Below are positions 34,587 to 42,048 of a stretch of DNA of 64,000 bases, piece by piece. Numbering within the stretch: position 1 is the first letter of the stretch; every line of letters begins with the position of its first letter. The translations under genes and the position numbers were made by a program. Under the pieces are notes generated by a model. That model worked only from the letters and a program-made list of their open reading frames with translations, made no database searches and was not told where the DNA came from. The DNA is from JANYLB01 sp963837715 (GTDB taxonomy: Bacteria > Actinomycetota > Acidimicrobiia > IMCC26256 > JANYLB01). The stretch covers positions 1,736,001 to 1,800,000 of the forward strand of contig CAWIOF010000002.1 in assembly GCA_963837715.1 (NCBI GenBank), written 5' to 3'.

Positions 34587-35609
34587 ATGGTGTTGATCGG
34601 AGTGGATCCACACAAGGCGACACACACCGCGGTCGCGATCGATCGTGATGAACGACCGGTCGCTCGGCTGCAAGTCCCAGCCGATCGCGCGCAGCTGCGA
34701 CGGCTGTTGGCGTGGGCCGCACCGTTGGACGATGAGCGGGTGTGGGCGGTTGAGTCCGCGGGTGGGCTCGGCCGACTGTTGGCCCAGCAGCTCGTCGCCG
34801 CGGGTGAACACGTCGTTGATGTCCCCGCGACCTTGAGTGCCCGGGTCCGACTCCTGGGGTCGTCGAAGGCATCGAAGAACGATCCGAACGACGCGCTGTC
34901 CACCGCGATCGCCGGTCTGCGTAACCGGGATCTCCGGACGGTCGGGGTCGAGGACCACACCGCAGTGCTGCGTCTCCTCGCCGATCGGCATCGGGACCTC
35001 ACCGCCCTACGGACCCAGGCCGCGTGCCGACTGCACGTCGCGTTGCGGGAACTCATCCCCGGCGGTGCACCCCTGCGGTTACGGGCCGATCGGGCGTCGT
35101 CACTGCTGCGGGGTGTCCGCCCGGCGACAGTGGTCGAGACGGAACGCAAACGTCTCGCGCTCGACCTGGTCGGCGACATCCGCCACCTCGACCGAGACAT
35201 CGCCACGGTGAAACAGCGCATCACGGAGGCGGTCGCGGCGTCAGGAACGAGCCTGCTCGAGATCCACGGGGTCGGACCGATCGTCGCGGCGATCGTGCTC
35301 GGCCACGTCGGTGACCCGCGACGCTTCCCGACCCGAGACCGGTTCGCGAGTTACAACGGCACCGCACCGATCGAAGCCTCCAGCGGCCCACATGTGCGGC
35401 ACCGCCTGAACCCGCGCGGCAATCGTCAGCTCAACCACGCGATGCATCTCGTCGCGGTCACCCAGATCGCCCGCGACACACCCGGACGCGCGTACTACGA
35501 ACGCAAACTCGCGGAAGGCAAGAGCTCGAAGGAAGCGCTCCGCTCGTTGAAGCGACGGATCAGCGACGCGGTCTGGCGGCAACTCCACGCCGATCTCGAG
35601 CCCTGCTGA
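34587..35609 (+). CDS. IS110-family transposase (DEDD recombinase)
   Basis: A 340-residue recombinase. The N-terminal RuvC-like DEDD domain has Asp in LIGVDPHKATHTA, Glu in VWAVESAGGLG, and Asp residues in KNDPNDALST. After a coiled middle, the C-terminal domain has IHGVGPIVAAIVLGHVGD and YNGTAPIEASSG, where the Ser is the catalytic nucleophile of the family. ATG 34587 is preceded by GAGGAGG. No lesion is visible, so the element may still be mobile. Confidence 0.92.
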   Translation: MVLIGVDPHKATHTAVAIDRDERPVARLQVPADRAQLRRLLAWAAPLDDERVWAVESAGGLGRLLAQQLVAAGEHVVDVPATLSARVRLLGSSKASKNDPNDALSTAIAGLRNRDLRTVGVEDHTAVLRLLADRHRDLTALRTQAACRLHVALRELIPGGAPLRLRADRASSLLRGVRPATVVETERKRLALDLVGDIRHLDRDIATVKQRITEAVAASGTSLLEIHGVGPIVAAIVLGHVGDPRRFPTRDRFASYNGTAPIEASSGPHVRHRLNPRGNRQLNHAMHLVAVTQIARDTPGRAYYERKLAEGKSSKEALRSLKRRISDAVWRQLHADLEPC

Positions 35610-35765
35610 AAGCGGGCCCGGGAGGACACATCAGGGACGACTCTTCAATCCAGCGTGGCCGGCTGAACCCTGAACACCGGCACTTCGGAGCAGTCACTCC
35701 CGGACCCGACCCCAACGCTACGCCCACCCGACCAGCCGCGCCCCAACGCGCCCGAACCCCGGGCC

Positions 35766-35771
35766 TTGACA
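35766..35771 (+). promoter_or_regulatory. -35-like TTGACA at the IS110 right end (possible junction promoter)
   Basis: TTGACA lies 13 bases inside the right end and is kept in the decayed copy (minus strand, 31741-31746). On circle formation the decayed copy's left end would place CATAAT 17 bases downstream, a good sigma-70 spacing. The intact copy has CAGAAC there, which is weaker. Confidence 0.4.
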
Positions 35772-35886
35772 CAAAGAGGCTTCGATCGGAGCGTCCCCGA
35801 GGATCGGGCATTATGCGCTCGTGGTCGCTGACGCAGAACCGGCCCTTGCGACGATGAGTTCGGGCTCGGCGAGCGGTCTCACTGGT

Positions 35887-36375
35887 ATGGAACCCGAGCG
35901 CGTTACCGCGTCCACGACGATCGAGGCCACCCTGGAAGCGGTGTTCGCGGTGCTGGCCGACCCATCGACCCATGCTGCGATCGACGGCACCGGCTGGGTT
36001 CAAGAAGCTATCGACCGGCCGGCGCTGGCCGAGGTGGGGCAGATCTTCCGGATGGGCATGTATCACGCCGGCCATCCAAACGGTGACTACCAGGTCGTCA
36101 ACCAGGTCCAGGTGCTCGACGCGCCCCGCGCCATTGGCTGGCTGACGGGGCAGGAGCTGGGCGACGGTCAACTGGAGTTCGGCGGCTGGATCTGGCGTTA
36201 CGACCTCGCGCCGCTCGGTCCGTCCGAGACTGAGGTCACACTCACCTACGACTGGTCAGCGGTGCCGCAGTTCATCCGAGAGCGAGGCATCCAGTTTCCG
36301 CCGTTCGGCTCTGAGCATCTCACCAACTCGCTGCAACACCTGTCCGACCTCGTCACCCGGAACGCAAACCCATAA
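35887..36375 (+). CDS. SRPBCC-family (START-like) protein
   Basis: A 162-residue helix-grip protein: VTASTTIEATLEAVFAVLAD opens the fold and EVTLTYDWSAVP with a long C-terminal helix closes it. The family binds hydrophobic ligands such as polyketides or lipids. ATG 35887 matches the usual N-terminus; GTG 35821 would add 22 residues of low complexity close to the IS end. The gap 35785-35886 shows no other gene. Confidence 0.78.
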   Translation: MEPERVTASTTIEATLEAVFAVLADPSTHAAIDGTGWVQEAIDRPALAEVGQIFRMGMYHAGHPNGDYQVVNQVQVLDAPRAIGWLTGQELGDGQLEFGGWIWRYDLAPLGPSETEVTLTYDWSAVPQFIRERGIQFPPFGSEHLTNSLQHLSDLVTRNANP

Positions 36376-36473
36376 CTGCTGATCGGCCGCGCCCCTGCTC
36401 CGCCGATGGGTTTCGGTCGCAGTCTCGGTCGTAGTCGGGGCGGTACCAGTCAGCTCGCGATAGCGGAGGTCTC

Positions 36474-36752
36474 ATGGCTGCCATGAAGAAGCAGTTCACT
36501 GCGACACTGCAGAAGAGTCCGAGCAAGGGTGGCTGGACCTACGTGGTCATGCCCGGCTCCGCCAGGTTCTTCGGCACTCGCGGGTTGGTGAAGGTGCGCG
36601 GCACCGTGGACGGGCACCCGTTCCGGAGCTCGTTCATGGCGCTCGGCGACGGCACTCACAAGCTGCCGATCAACGCCAAGTTGCGCAAGGTCATTCAGAA
36701 GGAGGCTGGCGGACGCGTCACGGTCCGCCTCGACGAACGCCTCGATAGCTGA
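36474..36752 (+). CDS. DUF1905 domain-containing protein
   Basis: A 92-residue small beta-rich protein with the DUF1905 pattern: QKSPSKGGWTYVVMPGSARF, KVRGTVDGHPFRSSFMALGDG, and LPINAKLRKVIQKEAGGRV. Function unknown; in other bacteria the domain is found alone or fused to YdeI-like regions, and a YdeI-family gene lies 1 kb away. AGCGGAGG precedes ATG 36474. The 98-base gap before it holds no feature I can name. Confidence 0.83.
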   Translation: MAAMKKQFTATLQKSPSKGGWTYVVMPGSARFFGTRGLVKVRGTVDGHPFRSSFMALGDGTHKLPINAKLRKVIQKEAGGRVTVRLDERLDS

Positions 36753-36769
36753 CAACGCGCCGATGCCGG

Positions 36770-37714
36770 CTACTCGTTCGCCACTGAGTTGCGATGCACG
36801 CAGGGTTGCAGCGAGATGGTGCCTGCGTCCGCGTCGAGGGTGGCGACTGTGCCGAGTGGGAGCGCAGTCTGGTCAGGTTGCCCATCGGGTCCGGTGCCCC
36901 CGTGACCGGCCCAGAGGCCGCCCAGAACGGGAACACCGAGCACCGCGAGACGGTCGGTGAGGACGTCGACGAGGTTCCAGCCCCGGTCGGTGTAGTCGTC
37001 GAAGCCGCTGAAGAGTCCGAGCGCCACCCCGCGTACGCCCTCCAGTGCTCCGACGCGGAGGAGGGAGGTGAGGGCGCGATCGACTTGGCCCAGACCGATC
37101 GTGCGCGGATTCTCGATGAAGAGAATCGTGCCGTCGAGGCAACCAAGCGCGGCTTCGCGTGCGCTGGCGATCGAGGTGAGGTTGCCACCGACGAGTGGGC
37201 CGGTTGCCGTTCCACTCACCTTCACAGCCGCCGACAACGATCCGGGGTCGCTCTGGAGCTCGAGTCGTTCGGTGGTCATCAGGAGCTTGCGCACGGTCGT
37301 CACGGCGGTGACACCCGCGAGCGCGCCGTGGATCCCGGCCAGGCGGCAGTTGTGCCACAGGGCGAGATGGAGATACGTGATGTCGCTGAAGCCCACGACG
37401 GGCTTGGGGTCGGCGCTCACCGCGTCGAAGTCGATGCCGTCGGCGATGCGATACGCCCCCGCGCCGCCTCGGGTGGTGATGATCGCCCGAACGCCGTGGT
37501 CACGGAACGCTTCGTTGAGATCAGCGAGTCGGTCTTCGTCCCGGCCGGCCATGTAGCCCCACTGATCGAGGGCGTGAGCACCAACTTCGACCGTGAGGCC
37601 CCATGACTCGAGAATGGCGGTCGACGCTCGTACCCACTGAGCGTCCGGCGTGCTCGCCGGAGACAGCAGCCGAACTCGATCGCCCGCGTGGAGCAGCGGC
37701 GACAGCATCGTCAT
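36770..37714 (-). CDS. LD-carboxypeptidase, S66 peptidase family (MccF-like)
   Basis: A 314-residue serine peptidase. N-terminal VRLLSPAS, then RGGAGAYRIADGIDF, VVGFSDITYLHLALW (nucleophile Ser), GPLVGGNLTSIASA, LFIENP and GLWAGHGGTGPDG (catalytic His). The family trims the terminal D-Ala of muropeptides in recycling, or in MccF detoxifies microcin C. The S66 fold is clear; the choice between the two roles is not. ATG 37714 preferred, though GTG 37735 and ATG 37708 are possible. Confidence 0.85.
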   Translation of the reverse strand: MTMLSPLLHAGDRVRLLSPASTPDAQWVRASTAILESWGLTVEVGAHALDQWGYMAGRDEDRLADLNEAFRDHGVRAIITTRGGAGAYRIADGIDFDAVSADPKPVVGFSDITYLHLALWHNCRLAGIHGALAGVTAVTTVRKLLMTTERLELQSDPGSLSAAVKVSGTATGPLVGGNLTSIASAREAALGCLDGTILFIENPRTIGLGQVDRALTSLLRVGALEGVRGVALGLFSGFDDYTDRGWNLVDVLTDRLAVLGVPVLGGLWAGHGGTGPDGQPDQTALPLGTVATLDADAGTISLQPCVHRNSVANE

Positions 37715-37813
37715 CGCGCAAGTCTGGCGCGCCACCTCTCACAGCACCCCGCGCAGAGCCACCCATCGGGTCCTCGCCTCGGCGAGACCCGATCGGGCAC
37801 ACTGGGCAGCGGA

Positions 37814-38416
37814 ATGGCACGACTTGATGTTCCGATCTTGATCATTCCGGATGCGGCAGCGTTTCGTGCCTGGCTCGACGCGAATCGCGACCGTTCCGAG
37901 GGCGTGTGGTTGGTCCTCGCCAAGAAGGGCACGACCGACCCGACCAGCTTGACCTATGCCCAGGCCTTGGAAGAGGCGTTGTGCCAGGGATGGATCGATG
38001 GTCAGAAACGAAGCCGCGACGCCGCGACCTTTGCGCAGCGGTTCACGCCCAGGCGCCGCACGAGTCAGTGGTCGAAACGCAACGTCCGCATAGCCGAGGA
38101 ACTGATCGCCGAGGGCAGGATGCTGCCGGCCGGGCTCGCTGAGATCGACCGAGCGAAGGCCGATGGCCGCTGGGCCGCCGCGTATTCGGGACAGGCAGCG
38201 GCGTCGGTCCCGGCCGATCTCGCGGCCGCACTGTCGACCAACCCTGCCGCGGAGAAAGCGTTCGGCGACCTGAACGGCGCCAACCGATACGCGGTGCTGT
38301 ACCGCATCGAAACCGCGAAGCGGGCCGAGACTCGCGCGCGCCGGATCGAGCAATTCGTCGAGATGCTGGCTCGTGGCGAAACGATCCATCCCCAGCAACG
38401 CGCCCGACCGAAATAG
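37814..38416 (+). CDS. YdeI/OmpD-associated family protein
   Basis: A 200-residue protein with the family layout: FRAWLDANRDRSEGVWLVLAK, YAQALEEALCQGWIDGQKR, RFTPRRRTSQWSKRN, and a C-terminal YRIETAKRAETRARRIEQFV. Family names such as bacteriocin-protection come from few studied members; function here is unknown. ATG 37814 starts the conserved region. It is divergent from the S66 peptidase, 99 bases apart. Confidence 0.85.
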   Translation: MARLDVPILIIPDAAAFRAWLDANRDRSEGVWLVLAKKGTTDPTSLTYAQALEEALCQGWIDGQKRSRDAATFAQRFTPRRRTSQWSKRNVRIAEELIAEGRMLPAGLAEIDRAKADGRWAAAYSGQAAASVPADLAAALSTNPAAEKAFGDLNGANRYAVLYRIETAKRAETRARRIEQFVEMLARGETIHPQQRARPK

Positions 38417-38523
38417 CCGGTCGTCACCCCCCGCGCGGCGAGGAGCGACGTCTCGGAACACGGCGCGACGCGGCAGCGACGACCTCCCGGCCCTCGGGCG
38501 GCGCGTCCTGCCTCGCCCGCGGC

Positions 38524-38886
38524 TCAATGATCGGGTTGGTTCAGCTCGATCCCGTTGCCCGACGGATCGCTGAGGAACGCCTGCCGGCCCGCATTCGGGA
38601 CGTACGTCGATCGGCTGACGGAGACGCCCTTGGCCTCGATGTCGACGACTGCCGCGTCGAGGTCGTCGACGCGCAACGCGAAGTGGTTGCTCCCCGCGCC
38701 GGCGGGCATAGTCGGGACCTCGATCAGATGCACCTGCCGTCCACCGACGTCGAACCACGCGCCGGGGAACCCGAAGTCGGGGCGATCGCTTCGCTCCTCG
38801 AACCCGAGCACGTCGGCGTAGAACTTCCGCGCCACCTCGATGTCGGTCACGCACACGGAGACGTGGTGCACATCCAATGGCTGCAT
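38524..38886 (-). CDS. VOC-family (glyoxalase/bleomycin-resistance fold) protein
   Basis: A 120-residue single-chain VOC protein: VHHVSVCVTDIEVARKFYAD, LGFEERSD, HLIEVPTMPAGAGSNHFALR, and FLSDPSGNGIELNQ give the paired beta-alpha-beta units and metal ligands His, His and Glu. Could be a dioxygenase, isomerase or binding protein. ATG 38886 is chosen over TTG 38895. It is the last gene of a minus-strand group with three LLM enzymes, 10 bases downstream of the nearest. Confidence 0.83.
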   Translation of the reverse strand: MQPLDVHHVSVCVTDIEVARKFYADVLGFEERSDRPDFGFPGAWFDVGGRQVHLIEVPTMPAGAGSNHFALRVDDLDAAVVDIEAKGVSVSRSTYVPNAGRQAFLSDPSGNGIELNQPDH

Positions 38887-38896
38887 GCGTTCCAAC

Positions 38897-39889
38897 CTAC
38901 GCCGCGGGACGGATCCTCGGCAGCACGTCGGACGCGAACAGTTCGAGGCTCGGCCACGACAAGTCGGGCGGGAGGCCGCCGGCGAGCGGGTTGAACGTCA
39001 TCGCACCCGTCGTCGGGATCCCCTCGGCCGCCGCCACCACCTGGTCGGGGGTGCCGACCACGATCTGGTCGCTCTGCTTGAGGTCGTCGATCGTGTCGGC
39101 GTCGATGCGGGGCGTCGACACCTGCCCCGGCGTCTGGAAGCTCGCGTAGGTCTGCGCCTCGTAGAGCAGGTACTCGCCGATCTCGGCCCATGCCCGGTCG
39201 GGATCGGGCGTCACGTAGATGAACGTGGGGCCCTCGGGTTTCATCACGAAGCCCTCGGTGTAGCCCGACTTCGCGGCTTCGTCGTCGTACCAGGCCTGGA
39301 GCTGGGGGTCGGTGTTCATCGGCATCATCGGCAGATGCAGGCGCGCGGCGCGCCGGGCCGCCCACTCGGTACCGCCGCCGATCAGCAGGTTCGGGTGCGG
39401 ATCGGTGAACGGCTTCGGCGTGACGGTGATCGTTCGGCCCCGCCACTCGAAGGGCTCGCCCGTCCACGCGTCGAGCATCACCTGCGCGTACTCCTCGACG
39501 AGCTTGCCACGCGTCTTCATCTCGACGCCCGCCATCTCGAACTCCTCGTGGCGGTAGCCAGCACCGACCACGGTCCACACCCGTCCGCCGCTCGCGTGGT
39601 CGAGCACCACGAGCTGCTCGGCGATGCGGACCGGGTCGTGCAACGGGAGGATCAGCGCACTCACGAGGATCGGGATGCGCTTCGTCGCGCCCACGACCAC
39701 CGCGGCCATCGTGAGCGGCGCCGGGATCCAGCCGTCGTCGAGGCCGTGGTGCTCCGACAGCACCGCGAAGTCGAAGCCGTGCTCGTCGGCCCAACGGTAC
39801 TGGTCGAGCGCGCAACTGTAGATCTCCGACTGCGACGCGGGACCGAACGCCGGTGCGCGGAAGTCGTGACGCATCGTGAGGAACGGCAC
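38897..39889 (-). CDS. LLM-class flavin-dependent oxidoreductase
   Basis: A 330-residue luciferase-like enzyme. GFDFAVLSEHHGLDDGW, LILPLHDPVRIAEQL, VVGAGYRHEEFEMAGVEM and the substrate loop are typical. The EHH motif suggests an FMN- or F420-type monooxygenase-like subgroup rather than a methylenetetrahydromethanopterin reductase. GTG 39889 begins just before the previous gene's stop, which supports coupling; ATG 39874 is the alternative. Second gene of a run of three LLM enzymes. Confidence 0.85.
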   Translation of the reverse strand: MPFLTMRHDFRAPAFGPASQSEIYSCALDQYRWADEHGFDFAVLSEHHGLDDGWIPAPLTMAAVVVGATKRIPILVSALILPLHDPVRIAEQLVVLDHASGGRVWTVVGAGYRHEEFEMAGVEMKTRGKLVEEYAQVMLDAWTGEPFEWRGRTITVTPKPFTDPHPNLLIGGGTEWAARRAARLHLPMMPMNTDPQLQAWYDDEAAKSGYTEGFVMKPEGPTFIYVTPDPDRAWAEIGEYLLYEAQTYASFQTPGQVSTPRIDADTIDDLKQSDQIVVGTPDQVVAAAEGIPTTGAMTFNPLAGGLPPDLSWPSLELFASDVLPRIRPAA

Positions 39890-39890
39890 G

Positions 39891-40820
39891 TCAGCGACCG
39901 AGCTTCGGGCCGACGTGGGTGCCGAACGCCTCGAGCTGGTCGCAGAGCTCGTCGATCGACCGGGCCCGGAACCGCAGCTGCAGGTGCGACACGCCCATCG
40001 CTCCGAACTCGTTGAGCGACGCCGCGATCTCGTCGGGCGTCCCGGTGATCGTCGGCTCGGGAACATCCCAGTCGGGCGTGCCCACGTAGAGGTACTCGGT
40101 GATCGTGCCGATCTCGAGCTGCGCCCCGGGCCGGACCTGGTCACGGTGCGCGAGCACGTACGCGATCTGCTCCGGCATCTCCGTGCGCGGCGTGCCCTGG
40201 GGGATCCAGCCGTCGGCACGCTCCGCGACCCGTCGCAGGGCCGGCGGCTTCGAGCCTCCGACCCAGATCGGCGGACGCGGCTGCTGCACCGGACGGGGCT
40301 TCAGACCCACGTCGCCCACGAACTCGGCGGCCCAGCTCTCCTTCACCCCGTCGATCGCCTCGTTGAGCAGACGACCGCGATCCGCGAACGGCACACCGAG
40401 CGCTTCGAACTCACCGGGAACGTGGCCGGCACCCACGCCGAGGATGACGCGACCGTTGGAGAGCGTGTCGAGGGTCGCGAACGCCTTCGCGGTGTCGAGC
40501 GGGTGCCGGAACGGCGCAACGTAGATGTTCGTGAGCAGACGGGTCGTGGTCGTGAGCGCGGCGAGGTACCCGAGCGTGGCAACCGGGTTGAACCACGTCG
40601 TCGACATCGCGCCGGCGAACGCAGTGGGGATGGCCACGTGATCGCAGATCGCCACGTAGAAGAAGCCCGACCGGTCGGCGACCTCCGCCGCGCGCGTCAG
40701 CTCGGGCACACCGGCATCCATCTCCCAGGGCGCGGCGATCGCCGAGCTGAGGGCCTGCACCGGGAGCTGCACACCGAACGCGAGCTGCCCGTCGGGAACG
40801 ATCGTGACGGTCTCAGCCAT
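39891..40820 (-). CDS. LLM-class F420-dependent oxidoreductase
   Basis: A 309-residue luciferase-like enzyme with FFYVAICDHVAIP, NIYVAPFRHPLDTAKAFATL, ILGVGAGHVPGEFEALGV and PPIWVGGSKPPALRR. The pattern fits a predicted F420-dependent group. It overlaps the upstream LLM gene by 8 bases, so expression is tightly joined. Three different LLM enzymes in one run suggest sequential or alternative oxidation steps on one compound. Confidence 0.87.
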   Translation of the reverse strand: MAETVTIVPDGQLAFGVQLPVQALSSAIAAPWEMDAGVPELTRAAEVADRSGFFYVAICDHVAIPTAFAGAMSTTWFNPVATLGYLAALTTTTRLLTNIYVAPFRHPLDTAKAFATLDTLSNGRVILGVGAGHVPGEFEALGVPFADRGRLLNEAIDGVKESWAAEFVGDVGLKPRPVQQPRPPIWVGGSKPPALRRVAERADGWIPQGTPRTEMPEQIAYVLAHRDQVRPGAQLEIGTITEYLYVGTPDWDVPEPTITGTPDEIAASLNEFGAMGVSHLQLRFRARSIDELCDQLEAFGTHVGPKLGR

Positions 40821-41946
40821 GATGCAGCTGCTCCTCGCGCTGGAGAGTGGTTCGGTGGACCGGCTCGGAGTCGAACGCGGGGATGACCTGCTTGCCGAAC
40901 GTCTCGAGCGACTCCTGCGCGACCTCGAGCGGCAGGGTGTTGTTGAGCACCCCGAAGATCAACTGGTCGGCACCGGCCTTCTGCCACCGTTCGACCGACT
41001 TGGCGACGTCGTCGGGTGTTCCGACGCTCCGCCGGCCGGCGTCGATCGACTCGATGAGCTCGTCGCGACTCGGCTCGTCGACCGTGAAGCTCGCCCGGTC
41101 GATCTCCACGGGCAACGGGATCGAGTCGAGCCACCGCACCACCAACGACTGGTAGTGCGCGGCGCCCATCTCGCGGAACGTGTCGACGGCCCGCTCGCGG
41201 TCGTCGAGGCACAGCAGCATCGACACGCACGCGATGTTGTCGTTCACGTAGCCGCCGATCGGGTCGGTGCACTCGGCAACGGCGTTCTTGTAGCTCTCGA
41301 CGAGGGGCGCCAGGTCTTCCGGCTCCCCCATCGTGAAGCACAACGCACCCATCCCGAGGCGGCCTGCCTTCTCGAACGTGGCCGGGCTTCCGCACGCGAG
41401 CCACAGCGGCGGGTTCGGCACCGTCCACGGCTTGGGCAGCACCATCCGGTCGGGCATCGAGAACCCGTCGCCCTCGTGCGAGTAGCGCGTCTCGTGGAGC
41501 ATGCGCAGCACCTCGGGGAGGGCTTCGTCGAACAGGTCACGCGTCGTCTCGGGGTCGGGGATGCCGAAGCCCTGGTACTCGGTGCTCGACGAACCCCGAC
41601 CCACCCCGAACTCGAACCGGCCCTCGCTCAGGTGGTCCAGCATCGCCACCCGCTCGGCGACGCGAGCCGGGTGGTTCACCGGCGGCGTGATGTTGAAGAT
41701 CCCCGAGCCGATGTGCAGCTGCTCGGTGCGCGCCGCCACGAAGCCCATCAGCACCTCGTTCGCCGACAGGTGCGAGTACTCCTCGAGGAAGTGGTGCTCG
41801 GTGAACCAGCCGTACTTGAACCCCGACTGGTCGCCCGTGACCGCGACTGCCACCTCGTCGAGCAGGCGCCGGTGCTCGACCCGCCGCTGCGCATCGGCAT
41901 CGGCCTGGGTCGGCACGTGCGCCGAATGGAACATCCCGAACTCCAT
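40813..41946 (-). CDS. LLM-class flavin-dependent oxidoreductase (bacterial luciferase alpha-like)
   Basis: A 377-residue enzyme closer to LuxA-type monooxygenases: MEFGMFHSAHVP, KYGWFTEHHFLEEYSH, FNITPPVNHPARVAERVAML, and FGVGRGSSSTEYQGFGI. The EHH and RGSSS elements bind flavin phosphate. First of the three overlapping LLM genes. Upstream, 102 bases of GC-rich hairpin sequence separate it from the aldehyde dehydrogenase stop, which is the expected partner if this oxygenase releases an aldehyde. Confidence 0.87.
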   Translation of the reverse strand: MEFGMFHSAHVPTQADADAQRRVEHRRLLDEVAVAVTGDQSGFKYGWFTEHHFLEEYSHLSANEVLMGFVAARTEQLHIGSGIFNITPPVNHPARVAERVAMLDHLSEGRFEFGVGRGSSSTEYQGFGIPDPETTRDLFDEALPEVLRMLHETRYSHEGDGFSMPDRMVLPKPWTVPNPPLWLACGSPATFEKAGRLGMGALCFTMGEPEDLAPLVESYKNAVAECTDPIGGYVNDNIACVSMLLCLDDRERAVDTFREMGAAHYQSLVVRWLDSIPLPVEIDRASFTVDEPSRDELIESIDAGRRSVGTPDDVAKSVERWQKAGADQLIFGVLNNTLPLEVAQESLETFGKQVIPAFDSEPVHRTTLQREEQLHHG

Positions 41947-41974
41947 CGCTAATTGCTCCGCTCGCTGCGCTGCG

Positions 41975-41995
41975 CCGCGACCGGTCTCGCGGTCG
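41975..41995. terminator. GC-rich hairpin between aldehyde dehydrogenase and LLM genes
   Basis: Alternative perfect 6-base stems overlap here: CCGCGA with TCGCGG, and CGACCG with CGGTCG. It lies 3' of the aldehyde dehydrogenase on the minus strand. No U-tract, so a partial terminator or mRNA processing site is only a guess. Confidence 0.35.
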
Positions 41996-42048
41996 TGGCT
42001 CGCTCCACATACCGCGGCCGCGGCACGTCCGTCGTCGCGTTCACGTTG

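Larger units (their letters stand above)
34355..35784 (+). mobile_element. IS110-family insertion sequence, intact copy (IS-B)
   Basis: About 1.43 kb with a 232-base left non-coding end, an intact transposase, and a 175-base right non-coding end finishing in TTGACACAAAGAGGCTTCG. It starts one base after the cyclase stop codon. Long non-coding ends are typical of IS110, where one of them encodes a guide (bridge) RNA. Confidence 0.78.

Noticed and set aside
33145..35815. GGGCATTATG at 33145 and 35806 as a target duplication of the composite unit
   Set aside because: The first copy lies within the IS-A left end and the second 21 bases outside IS-B, so they are not flanking duplications; IS110 also does not normally make them.
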